Of a stretch of DNA of 11,839 nt, positions 1-7,345 are shown one piece after another (within the stretch, counting starts at the first letter, position 1; the number at the start of each line of letters is the position of its first letter). The stretch covers positions 1 to 11,839 of the forward strand of contig CAKRWZ010000056.1 in the NCBI GenBank assembly GCA_934418295.1, in the 5' to 3' direction. The notes beneath the pieces were generated by a model. The model had not been told where the DNA came from and searched no databases. It saw only the letters and a list, made by a program, of their open reading frames with translations. The position numbers were made by a program, and so were the translations under genes. The DNA is from an uncultured Mediterraneibacter sp. (GTDB taxonomy: Bacteria; Bacillota; Clostridia; Lachnospirales; Lachnospiraceae).

Positions 1-68
1 AAAGAGGGCAAATACACAAGAGGAAATTGCTTTTATCGACAAAAATACTTGTGAAAGAGATGGGGAGA

Positions 69-3000
69 ATGTTTGATAAGAAAAAATGGCTTGTTATGAT
101 ACTTTCTATTGCGCTGCTCTTGGGAATGGTGTCTCCGTATTTGACCGTTGCGGCTGAGAATGAAGAGACGGAAGCGGCGGATCCAACCCTTGTGACAGAA
201 GCAGTCAGTGTAGAAAATTATATCCGTGAAGTAACGATGGCGTATCAGTCGGGCGGAAGCTGGGTAACGATAGATGAAAATACCCGGGATATTCCGGCAG
301 ATGCCAGATTTAAGATTACATTGACTTATGACGGGGTCAGCACGGATGAAGTGATCGCGCATAGAAATTCAATCAAATATACATTACCGGATTTGTTGAT
401 TGATCCGTCTGTCGTTTATAACATGATAGAGGATGGGGACAGGAATGAAATCGGTACGATCCGGGCAGATGTGGACAGCAAGACGATTTTGCTGACATTT
501 ACGGATGCGTTTTTGGCCCGGGAAGAAGAGGAAGGGATCTATCAGATCAACGGAACTTTCTCCTTCTATGCAGGGGCTGATCGGGAAGAGATCCGCGAGA
601 AACCAGATCGGACTCTGGTGGTGGGAAATCAGGAGATCCCGCTGCATTTTGAAAAAGACAGCGATGCCAGATTGGGCGAATTAAACCTGCAGAAATCTAC
701 AGGTTCTTTTGGTGTGGATGAAAACGGGGCCTATTTGCAGTATACTGTGACGGTATCTGCGGGGGATACGCCGATGCCGGAAGTTAAAGTGACGGATCTT
801 TTTACGGCGAACGACAAGTATGTGGAGCGTTATCTGGGCGTATCGGGAACAGAAAGCTCAGCGGCAACAGAAGAAAATGAAAAACAAGTGCCTTATGAGA
901 TTGGGGACAAAGCAGGAAGCGGAAAGATCTATATCGGAAAGAGTATCACCGATGGACAACCCATCCCGGATCCGGCAGGCAGCAGCTATTCGGCACCGGG
1001 AGTTCTTGTGTGGAATGTGGGAGACATGCAGGCGAACGAGACCAGAAGCCTTGTTTACAAGGTGCGGCTGCAGCAGGAATATATAGGCGGACAGAGCAAA
1101 GGAACCATCACCAACAAGGTCACTTCTTATTCAAAAACTTATCCCCATCAGAATGGGACAGCAGACTTTACACCATCAGCCAAAATGAGTGTCACCAAAT
1201 CAGCGGGAGCTTACGTGCCGGATGCTTCCGGAGACGGAGGTACGATCACCTATCAGGTAACGGTAGGAGCCAATGAGAATAATACCTATGATTTGACGAA
1301 TGTGAAGATCCACGACAGTTTCAGCGGAGGCGCAACGGAAGAAAAATATCTGGCTTCTCTGGATTACGTGGAAAAGAGTTTTCAATTATACAAGGGCGGA
1401 AGCGTGGATACATCTAAAAAGATGGATCTTCCGGACAATCCCCATGACGGAAAAGACAATCCGGATATCACAAGCTCTGATACGGAAAAAAGGTTTGATC
1501 TGTATGTGGGTACCATGAAGCCGGGAGAGCAAAGAACGTTGACCTATCAAGTGCGGGTCAGAGAAAGGGTTTTTGCAGCAGGAAATGAAGAGATCAATCT
1601 GGGAAATAGTGCAGGCGTTTATTCTGATGATACGATTTCCGACGGAAATTACAGGTTCGCTTCTGCAAAATCGACAAAAACCCTGGGCAAAAAAGTCTGG
1701 AACAGAAAGCTGCAAAGTGAGAAAACAGATGTCCAGAAAACTATAACCGTCGGAGACGATGAGAAAATTTATGAAAAGAAAAATGATTCCTGGCAGGAAG
1801 CAACGGATGCCGAAAGAAGCTTTACGGTGCCGGCAGGGAGCTATGAATATCAGGTCGTAGTCAACGAAGCAGCGGACTGGGACGTCTCTTCCGCAGTGTT
1901 CGGAGATGCTTTGAAAAATGGGTATCTGGCATATACCGGTTATCTGCGGATCGACTATTATGCAAAAGGTTTGAGCAGTCAGCCGGCTACCGACAAAGAA
2001 GCAGTCAGGCTTTTGGAGGAGCAGAAAGTAACACAGCGTGTATGGGCAGATATCCACGACGGAACGGTGTTCAGTTTTGCACCGGAAGATATAGAGTTCC
2101 CGGAAAAGAAAGGTGCTTTTGTCCTGACCTATTATGCGGTGCCGAAAAATGTAGAAGATGTGAGCCAGGTTTCCTCCGGAAATTCCTTTGGTTTAAGCGG
2201 AACCGTGGTGGGTCCAGGCGGAACGAAGACGGAGATCTCCGGAGTCCGAGTCAGCATTTCTGTGGTGATCGAAGGCGAAAAGAAGATGGAAGCGGTCAAG
2301 CAAGGATGGTATTTTGATCACAACAGAGATGCTACAGGTGACTGGAAATACGGTCATCTGTACTGGGTGATCGATGTCAAAGGCTCAGAAATTGATGCGG
2401 GAACAGAGTTTAAAGATGTGCCGAGTACCACCAGCGGGCAGAAGCATTTACAGCGTGCCACGTCCATGACGGGGCTTTATGTGGGAAAGATTCCGGATGA
2501 AAAGTCTTTCACAGAGTACTATGGAACGGTAAAGGATCTGACAGCCGATACAAACATGCGGAAACTGACCGGAAATGTAAGAAACGGAGGAGCTGTACCG
2601 GCGGATGCAGACTATTCCTGGAGCGCGACCAATGAGCAGGCGACGATCCGGATCCGAAAAACGCTGCAGCTTAAGGAGGGTGAGCACCTGTATATCGTGA
2701 TACAGACGGCGCCCAACACGGCTATGGCAGCAAGGAATTGCCGTACTTTTGTGAACAGCCTGGAGATCAAAGACAGCAATGCAACGGACTTTGTAAAAGC
2801 CAATGACGCAGAGATTCGCGCGGTAGGTGCAGGCACAAACTTTAAAGAATTGGCCGGCGTGTACGATTATGATGGAACATCTTGGAAAAATGTCCAGAAG
2901 TACAACGGCAACTCTTACAGCAAACTGCTTACGAAAGTGATCAAAGATCCCGGTACTTATGTAGAATGGCGGATCAAGATTAATTATGCCGGAGATCTGG

Positions 3001-4778
3001 AAGGGACGGTCCATGTGGAAGATTTGATCCCGGAAGGGCTGGAACCGATTTATGCCAGATATTTTTGGATTCATCCGGAGATTTATAACAATGCACCGGA
3101 GACGCCGGAGATCGAAGATCTGGAAAATAATGACGCTTGGGGAAGAATGGAGCTGACGGACTGGATAGACGGAAGCAACAAGGGTCCGAAACAGAGAACC
3201 TGTATTGCTTATTACAATAAGGAAACGCGGCAGCTCCGGTTTGACGTGACGAATCTGCAGAAAGGCGGTGCGGCGCAGGATCGGCGTTCCCTGGAGATAC
3301 AGGTCGTCACGAAGGTCAGTGATTCGGATATGGTTCTGAACGGGGTACAAAAGACTTATACCAATGGAATTACCGTGAAAAATGAGTCCCAAAAGGTGAT
3401 CAGCGAATCTTCGGTGCCGGTTTCATTGACGAAAAAGACGATCAGCAAGATCATGGGGAATGTGGTAAATCACAGACTGCCCTTTACCCTTACAGTAAAC
3501 AGTCTCGGAGAAGATCTGGTACCGGGAAGTGATACATTGACGCTGGTTGACGAAATGCAGGCTCCGCTGCAGTTTGACGTGGATTCCTTGGAGGTCAGGG
3601 ATCAGGACGGAAACAAGGTGGAGGGAATCTCTCCGAAGATCGAAGAAACCGATAACGGGGAACGATTGATTCTGACGGTACCAGACGAAAAGAAGCTGGC
3701 CATCACTTATGAAGCCTTGCTGAACAGTGCGCCGGATCAGGATATTCCGGTAAATAATTCGGCCTACTGGTTTGGATATAGACAGGATATGGCACAGATT
3801 AAGAATGCGACGGTACAATATCATGTAGAAGCAACGGCCGGAACCGGTCAAAGGGTCGTGCTCAGCATCAAAAAGGCAGACCAGGATAACGCAGAAAAAG
3901 GGCTGGAAGGTGCGGGCTTCACATTGCAGCAGGTGGTATGGAATGCCGATACCGCTGCATGGGAGCCGGCGGGGAATGCACCCGTGCTCACCGGGACTAC
4001 AGACGGTACCGGTAAGGTCCTGTTTGGAAAGACCGGAGAAAAACTGTCTTATAATACCGTATATTGTCTGAAAGAGACGAAAGCGCCGGAAGGTTATGTG
4101 CTGGAGGGAACACCGCGGTATTACGTGGTCGCCAAAACGGTGGACGACGTATATCCGGAAGAATTGGAACAGTGGCACCAACAAGGGGCTGAGATTTATT
4201 ATTCGGGTTCAACTTATAAAGTGACCATATATAACCGAAGAGGAACTTTGGATCTGACGAAACAGTTTCAGGATGTAAACGGGAAAACGGTCAGCAGATC
4301 TAAGATTCCGGACGGAACATATCGTTTCGGGCTGTATGCTTACAAAAGCAACGGAAATTATAAAAATGAAAAAGTATTGCAGACCCTGGAGATCATCTGT
4401 AAGAACGGAGAGATGACCTACAAACAGGACGGAACTTCCATTGAAAAAGCGGAGTTTACACAGCTGTCGGTGGGTGCCCGGTATTGTGTGATGGAACTGG
4501 ATGCCGACGGGCTGCCTGTGGAGAAAAACGAAAAGATCTATACGGCAGAAAACGGGCTGATGTTCCGGGTAAAATATACCGGCGGACTGCAGACGGTGAC
4601 GATCCCGCAAAACGGAAAAGCGGATACGGTAGAAATCGTCAATCAACAGTATGTCAACATCGATCCGGGAACCGGTATTGTGACAGAGTCCAATCTCCCT
4701 TACGGAATTCTTTTGGGAGGAATCGCAGTATTGGGCATTTGGGGGCTGGTGATCCGACGGAAACGAAGGCGGAAATAA
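69..4778 (+). CDS. Giant modular pilus tip adhesin (Cpa-like, isopeptide-domain surface protein)
   Basis: Predicted secreted, sortase-linked adhesin/tip subunit of the pilus encoded by this operon. Numbered from the ATG at 69 (1569 aa), it opens with a lysine-rich n-region and hydrophobic signal peptide (about 1-29). An N-terminal adhesin-like region follows (about 33-200), then six diverged beta-sandwich modules resembling DUF11/isopeptide repeats (about 200-1258). Next come a SpaA-type prealbumin-like domain (about 1261-1393, with KETKAPEGY) and a final pilin-like domain (about 1391-1528). The C terminus has sorting motif DPGTG (1532-1536), a hydrophobic helix and a tail of Arg/Lys. Both last domains keep a Lys near the first strand, a mid-domain Glu and a terminal Asn, as needed for intramolecular isopeptide bonds. 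No vWA domain and no thioester Cys motif were seen, unlike streptococcal Cpa. The start is uncertain: TTG at 27 and ATG at 60 are in frame, but 69 gives the most typical signal peptide. The role is inferred from gene order and domains. Confidence 0.85.
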   Translation: MFDKKKWLVMILSIALLLGMVSPYLTVAAENEETEAADPTLVTEAVSVENYIREVTMAYQSGGSWVTIDENTRDIPADARFKITLTYDGVSTDEVIAHRNSIKYTLPDLLIDPSVVYNMIEDGDRNEIGTIRADVDSKTILLTFTDAFLAREEEEGIYQINGTFSFYAGADREEIREKPDRTLVVGNQEIPLHFEKDSDARLGELNLQKSTGSFGVDENGAYLQYTVTVSAGDTPMPEVKVTDLFTANDKYVERYLGVSGTESSAATEENEKQVPYEIGDKAGSGKIYIGKSITDGQPIPDPAGSSYSAPGVLVWNVGDMQANETRSLVYKVRLQQEYIGGQSKGTITNKVTSYSKTYPHQNGTADFTPSAKMSVTKSAGAYVPDASGDGGTITYQVTVGANENNTYDLTNVKIHDSFSGGATEEKYLASLDYVEKSFQLYKGGSVDTSKKMDLPDNPHDGKDNPDITSSDTEKRFDLYVGTMKPGEQRTLTYQVRVRERVFAAGNEEINLGNSAGVYSDDTISDGNYRFASAKSTKTLGKKVWNRKLQSEKTDVQKTITVGDDEKIYEKKNDSWQEATDAERSFTVPAGSYEYQVVVNEAADWDVSSAVFGDALKNGYLAYTGYLRIDYYAKGLSSQPATDKEAVRLLEEQKVTQRVWADIHDGTVFSFAPEDIEFPEKKGAFVLTYYAVPKNVEDVSQVSSGNSFGLSGTVVGPGGTKTEISGVRVSISVVIEGEKKMEAVKQGWYFDHNRDATGDWKYGHLYWVIDVKGSEIDAGTEFKDVPSTTSGQKHLQRATSMTGLYVGKIPDEKSFTEYYGTVKDLTADTNMRKLTGNVRNGGAVPADADYSWSATNEQATIRIRKTLQLKEGEHLYIVIQTAPNTAMAARNCRTFVNSLEIKDSNATDFVKANDAEIRAVGAGTNFKELAGVYDYDGTSWKNVQKYNGNSYSKLLTKVIKDPGTYVEWRIKINYAGDLEGTVHVEDLIPEGLEPIYARYFWIHPEIYNNAPETPEIEDLENNDAWGRMELTDWIDGSNKGPKQRTCIAYYNKETRQLRFDVTNLQKGGAAQDRRSLEIQVVTKVSDSDMVLNGVQKTYTNGITVKNESQKVISESSVPVSLTKKTISKIMGNVVNHRLPFTLTVNSLGEDLVPGSDTLTLVDEMQAPLQFDVDSLEVRDQDGNKVEGISPKIEETDNGERLILTVPDEKKLAITYEALLNSAPDQDIPVNNSAYWFGYRQDMAQIKNATVQYHVEATAGTGQRVVLSIKKADQDNAEKGLEGAGFTLQQVVWNADTAAWEPAGNAPVLTGTTDGTGKVLFGKTGEKLSYNTVYCLKETKAPEGYVLEGTPRYYVVAKTVDDVYPEELEQWHQQGAEIYYSGSTYKVTIYNRRGTLDLTKQFQDVNGKTVSRSKIPDGTYRFGLYAYKSNGNYKNEKVLQTLEIICKNGEMTYKQDGTSIEKAEFTQLSVGARYCVMELDADGLPVEKNEKIYTAENGLMFRVKYTGGLQTVTIPQNGKADTVEIVNQQYVNIDPGTGIVTESNLPYGILLGGIAVLGIWGLVIRRKRRRK

Positions 4779-4779
4779 A

Positions 4780-5316
4780 ATGGAACCTCAGAAATCGGAA
4801 AAAGCAGAAAAGACAGAAAACAGTAAAAAGCAGCTATGGCAAGAATATAGGAGCCTTTTGATCCGGTGCGGTGTGTTTCTGCTGATCCTGTATCTGGTGT
4901 TCTCTAAAATCCTGTTTTTAAAGCAGGTGGAGGGGATCGACATGTTTCCGTCTCTGAAAGACGGAGATCTGGTGCTGGGTTACAGGCTGCAGAAAGATTT
5001 TCAGACGGACGACGTGATCGCTTATGAAGAAGAGGGACGTCTCCGGTTTGGCAGGGTGATCGCCCATGGGGGAGATCAAGTGAACATCAACGAAAGCGGA
5101 GAGGTAAAGGTAAACGGTGTTTCCGAAGGCGGGGAGATCTTATATCTCACTTATGACGGAGGAAACTTGAAATATCCATACCAGGTTCCGGAAAACACCT
5201 TGTTTGTATTAGGAGATTACCGCACAGAGGCAAAGGACAGCCGCAGTTACGGCGCGATCCCGATGGGACAGGTGAAAGGAAAAGTGATTACATTCCTCAG
5301 AAGAAGAGGGTTGTAA
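4780..5316 (+). CDS. sipA: SipA-like signal-peptidase homologue lacking catalytic Ser and Lys; pilus assembly factor
   Basis: A 178-aa S26 (type I) signal peptidase fold protein. It has a charged cytoplasmic N terminus, one membrane helix (about 26-47) and an extracellular catalytic-like domain. The conserved boxes are recognisable: VEGIDMFPSLKDGD (50-63), DDVIAYEEE (78-85), FGRVIAHGGD (90-99) and GDYRTEAKDSRSYG (145-158). The nucleophile position of the usual G-x-S-M-x-P motif is Asp54, and the general-base Lys of the usual K-R-V-I motif is Gly91. The protein should therefore not cleave signal peptides by the normal Ser/Lys mechanism. S. pyogenes SipA (LepA), required for T3 pilus polymerisation, is known to carry the same two replacements. 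The ATG lies 1 nt after the adhesin stop, with an AAGGCGG-type ribosome site inside the adhesin's last codons, so translation is probably coupled. The assembly role is inferred from this homology and gene order. Confidence 0.88.
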   Translation: MEPQKSEKAEKTENSKKQLWQEYRSLLIRCGVFLLILYLVFSKILFLKQVEGIDMFPSLKDGDLVLGYRLQKDFQTDDVIAYEEEGRLRFGRVIAHGGDQVNINESGEVKVNGVSEGGEILYLTYDGGNLKYPYQVPENTLFVLGDYRTEAKDSRSYGAIPMGQVKGKVITFLRRRGL

Positions 5317-5337
5317 GATAGATATCAGATATTATTC

Positions 5338-5343
5338 AGGAGG
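5338..5343 (+). promoter_or_regulatory. Consensus ribosome binding site of the backbone pilin gene
   Basis: A perfect AGGAGG lies 8 nt before the ATG at 5352. It is the best Shine-Dalgarno site in the operon. By contrast, the sortase gene has only a distant AAGG. The difference fits a backbone subunit needed in many copies and an enzyme needed in few. A minimal ATG-TTA-TGA (5347-5355) overlaps the start codon out of frame and is probably incidental. Confidence 0.75.
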
Positions 5344-5351
5344 CATATGTT

Positions 5352-6494
5352 ATGAAAAAAAGAGTTTTGGGCCTGGCACTGGCAGCGATGATGGTGTTGG
5401 GGAATGTAAACGTAGTAATGGCTGAAGGCGCTGGAAATCAGGGACAGACATATTTCTTTCAGAAAGTATATCAGCTGACCGGCGGTATCAACGATACGGC
5501 AAAGAGCCCGGCGGAAGAATTTACGTTTGAAAGCACAGACGAAATACCCCAGGCAGGAAAAGCAAATCTGTATGCAGTATCTGCGACCGGCTATAACGAT
5601 GTGAATACACCGGATGTGATCACAGAACTGGCAAATCTTCCGGAGGGAAGTGCAGCAGAGATTCCGGCGGTAGTGAAAACAGTAGATATTGGAACGATTT
5701 CTTATGATTTAGGAGAGGCGAAAGATACCGGAAATTCAAAAAATGTATCCATCACGGTACCGCAGGCAGGCAGTTACCAGAGTGTGGGATATTATTATTA
5801 TAAATTCACAGAAAAAACCGGAGACACGGCGGGTGTTACCTATAGTAAGGACGTAAACGTTGTCCGCGTGGCGGTCATCAATGACAACGACCAGCTGAAG
5901 ATCGGGGATGTCCGCCTGTTCAACGAGAATGCGACGGCGAAAAAGGATAACGTGACCAATTCTTATTCTTCCGGAAGGCTGAAGATCGTAAAAACAGTAA
6001 CCGGTAACATGGGAGACAAAAACAAACAGTTTGACGTAAGGATTACATTTAATGCAGGCACCAAAAAGATTAAAGCGCCGATCAACATTGCAACCAATGA
6101 TGTTGATCTGAATAATCCGACAGTGCTCAATCCGGATGGAGCAGGTTCTTCTGAATTGTCAGTAACACTTAAGGTAAAAAAAGGTACTGCTATCGAATTT
6201 TCCAATCTTCCGGCAGGTGTTACATATCAGGTAGTGGAGACGAAAGCAGAAGGCTATGAAGATCCGGTATATCATCTGAACGGAGAAGAAGTTACGGGAC
6301 AGAACGGAAACGGTGTCTCCGGAACATTGGCAGGCGGAACGGAGCCAAACGTTACCATCGTCAACAGAAAAGATACCCAGATCGATACTGGTATCTTTAC
6401 CTCCAATCTTCCGTACTTCCTGGTTCTTGCAGGGATCGCGGCAGCGGCAGTCGTGTTCTTTATGAGCAAAAAACGCCGTGCAGATAAGGCCTGA
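5352..6494 (+). CDS. fctA: Major (backbone) pilin, FctA/Spy0128 type
   Basis: A 380-aa secreted subunit expected to polymerise into the pilus shaft. It has a signal peptide (1-24, VMA-EG), two all-beta domains and a C-terminal sorting region: QIDTG (343-347), SNLPY, hydrophobic helix, KKRR. Domain 1 keeps an isopeptide triad, Lys38, Glu154 (FTEKTGDTAGVTY) and Asn203 (VTNSY). Domain 2 keeps Lys214, Glu296 and Asn338. The linker from Asn203 to Lys214 has the same length as Asn168 to Lys179 of S. pyogenes Spy0128, and the text aligns (NS..., L...K.V.G..GD...F). The polymerising lysine of Spy0128 (Lys161) aligns near Lys197/Lys198 here, so one of these is the likely inter-subunit lysine. QIDTG replaces the streptococcal EVPTG motif. 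The gene sits 35 nt after the SipA-like gene and 8 nt before the sortase. Family assignment is from residue pattern and context; which lysine links subunits is inference. Confidence 0.9.
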   Translation: MKKRVLGLALAAMMVLGNVNVVMAEGAGNQGQTYFFQKVYQLTGGINDTAKSPAEEFTFESTDEIPQAGKANLYAVSATGYNDVNTPDVITELANLPEGSAAEIPAVVKTVDIGTISYDLGEAKDTGNSKNVSITVPQAGSYQSVGYYYYKFTEKTGDTAGVTYSKDVNVVRVAVINDNDQLKIGDVRLFNENATAKKDNVTNSYSSGRLKIVKTVTGNMGDKNKQFDVRITFNAGTKKIKAPINIATNDVDLNNPTVLNPDGAGSSELSVTLKVKKGTAIEFSNLPAGVTYQVVETKAEGYEDPVYHLNGEEVTGQNGNGVSGTLAGGTEPNVTIVNRKDTQIDTGIFTSNLPYFLVLAGIAAAAVVFFMSKKRRADKA

Positions 6495-6502
6495 TCAAAA
6501 AC

Positions 6503-7246
6503 ATGAGCCAAAAAGTATTGCGGCTGTTGAACCGAATCTTAAACACGGCGATCGTACTTTCGCTGATCGCGGCAGGGCTGTACAGCATCTATGCAATCTG
6601 GGACAACAACCGTATTTATGAGGCTCCGCTGGAGTTGCAGACGGAATTAAAGAAGCTGAAACCGGATGAGAAGAAGCCGTCGTTCCAGGAACTTTTGAAA
6701 TTAAATCCGGACGTAGTGGGCTGGGTGACGCTGGAGGGAACCCAGATCGATGATCCCATCGTGCAAGGAGAAGACAACCGGGAATATCTGAATAAAAACG
6801 TGTACGGAGAGTATGCGCTGGCAGGGAGTATCTTTCTGGATTCCAGGTGTGACAGAGAGTTTCAGGACAAGTATCAGCTGGTGTACGGACATCACATGGA
6901 GAAACATCGGATGTTCGGGGATCTGGATCTCTATCTGAAGAAAAAATTTTTTAAAAAACACACCATAGGAACCCTGATGGTTCCCGGCAAGACCTATCCC
7001 CTTCAGATCCTGGCATCTATGAAAGTGGATGCGAATGATGCGTATATATTTGATCCGCAGACCTATCCGGCAGATCCGGAAGCATTTCTGCAGATGGTTT
7101 TGTCGAAAAGTAAGAATGTGCACAAAGAACTGATGCAGAAACTGGAAAAAGAACCGGAAAAATATTCGGTGTTGGCTTTGAGTACGTGTTCTTCGGAAAA
7201 AGAAGAAGAACGCATCGTGGTGCTCGCAGTGTACGAGCACGACTGA
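6503..7246 (+). CDS. srtB: Class B sortase, probable pilus polymerase
   Basis: A 247-aa membrane-anchored cysteine transpeptidase with an N-terminal signal-anchor helix (about 13-33) and an extracellular sortase domain. Class B hallmarks are present: NPDVVGWVTLEGT (68-80), VQGEDN, GSIFLDSRC (108-116), LVYGHHM with catalytic His130, MFGDL, ALSTC with catalytic Cys229, and Arg237 in EERIVV. Most SrtB enzymes have Asp-Tyr-Pro after the GT-I stretch; here it is DDP. In S. pyogenes FCT-3 loci a class B enzyme (SrtC2) at the same position polymerises FctA and attaches Cpa. The likely substrates here are the flanking DPGTG and QIDTG proteins. The start lies 8 nt after the backbone pilin stop, with only a weak AAGG about 14 nt upstream, so expression probably depends on translational coupling. 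Confidence 0.93.
   Translation: MSQKVLRLLNRILNTAIVLSLIAAGLYSIYAIWDNNRIYEAPLELQTELKKLKPDEKKPSFQELLKLNPDVVGWVTLEGTQIDDPIVQGEDNREYLNKNVYGEYALAGSIFLDSRCDREFQDKYQLVYGHHMEKHRMFGDLDLYLKKKFFKKHTIGTLMVPGKTYPLQILASMKVDANDAYIFDPQTYPADPEAFLQMVLSKSKNVHKELMQKLEKEPEKYSVLALSTCSSEKEEERIVVLAVYEHD
7220..7240 (+). repeat. Inverted repeat at the 3' end of the sortase gene
   Basis: A perfect 7-bp hairpin, GTGCTCG / CGAGCAC, around a 7-nt loop. It lies within the last codons of the sortase gene, 3 nt before its stop codon. No T-tract follows (the next bases are A-rich), so it is not a standard terminator. It might affect RNA stability or processing between the sortase and base pilin genes, or it may reflect codon choice only. 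Confidence 0.4.
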
Positions 7247-7260
7247 AAAATATGTTACGA

Positions 7261-7309
7261 ATTTACAAAAAGCATTTACCAAGAAAACATTTACGAAAAA
7301 AACATTTAT
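7261..7309 (+). repeat. Degenerate A-rich tandem repeat, about 15 nt period, between sortase and base pilin genes
   Basis: ATTTAC/ATTTAT cores begin at 7261, 7274, 7289 and 7304, separated by 13, 15 and 15 nt, with A-rich spacers (for example AAACATTTAC). The repeat fills most of the 99-nt gap between the sortase stop and the base pilin start, which is the largest gap in the operon. It also reads as a 19-codon open frame, ATG at 7252 to TAA at 7311, encoding a basic peptide with a recurring KHL element. No ribosome binding site precedes that ATG. Confidence 0.5.
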
Positions 7310-7345
7310 AAAAGGAAATTCAGCGACGGAAAGGAAGACAGGACA

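Noticed and set aside
27..68. In-frame TTG start at 27 (and ATG at 60) for the large adhesin
   Set aside because: TTG has only a poorly spaced AGAGG upstream and would place 14 extra residues before the signal peptide. ATG at 69 gives the typical short lysine-rich n-region. ATG at 60 remains possible.
2448..3392. Long minus-strand open frame (314 codons) inside the adhesin gene
   Set aside because: It lies entirely opposite a strongly coding gene with clear domain matches. Its translation is rich in Arg, Ile, Cys and His with no recognisable motif, which is typical of a shadow frame.
4780..5316. Active signal peptidase I
   Set aside because: The catalytic Ser and Lys are replaced by Asp54 and Gly91; only the fold and the non-catalytic boxes are retained.
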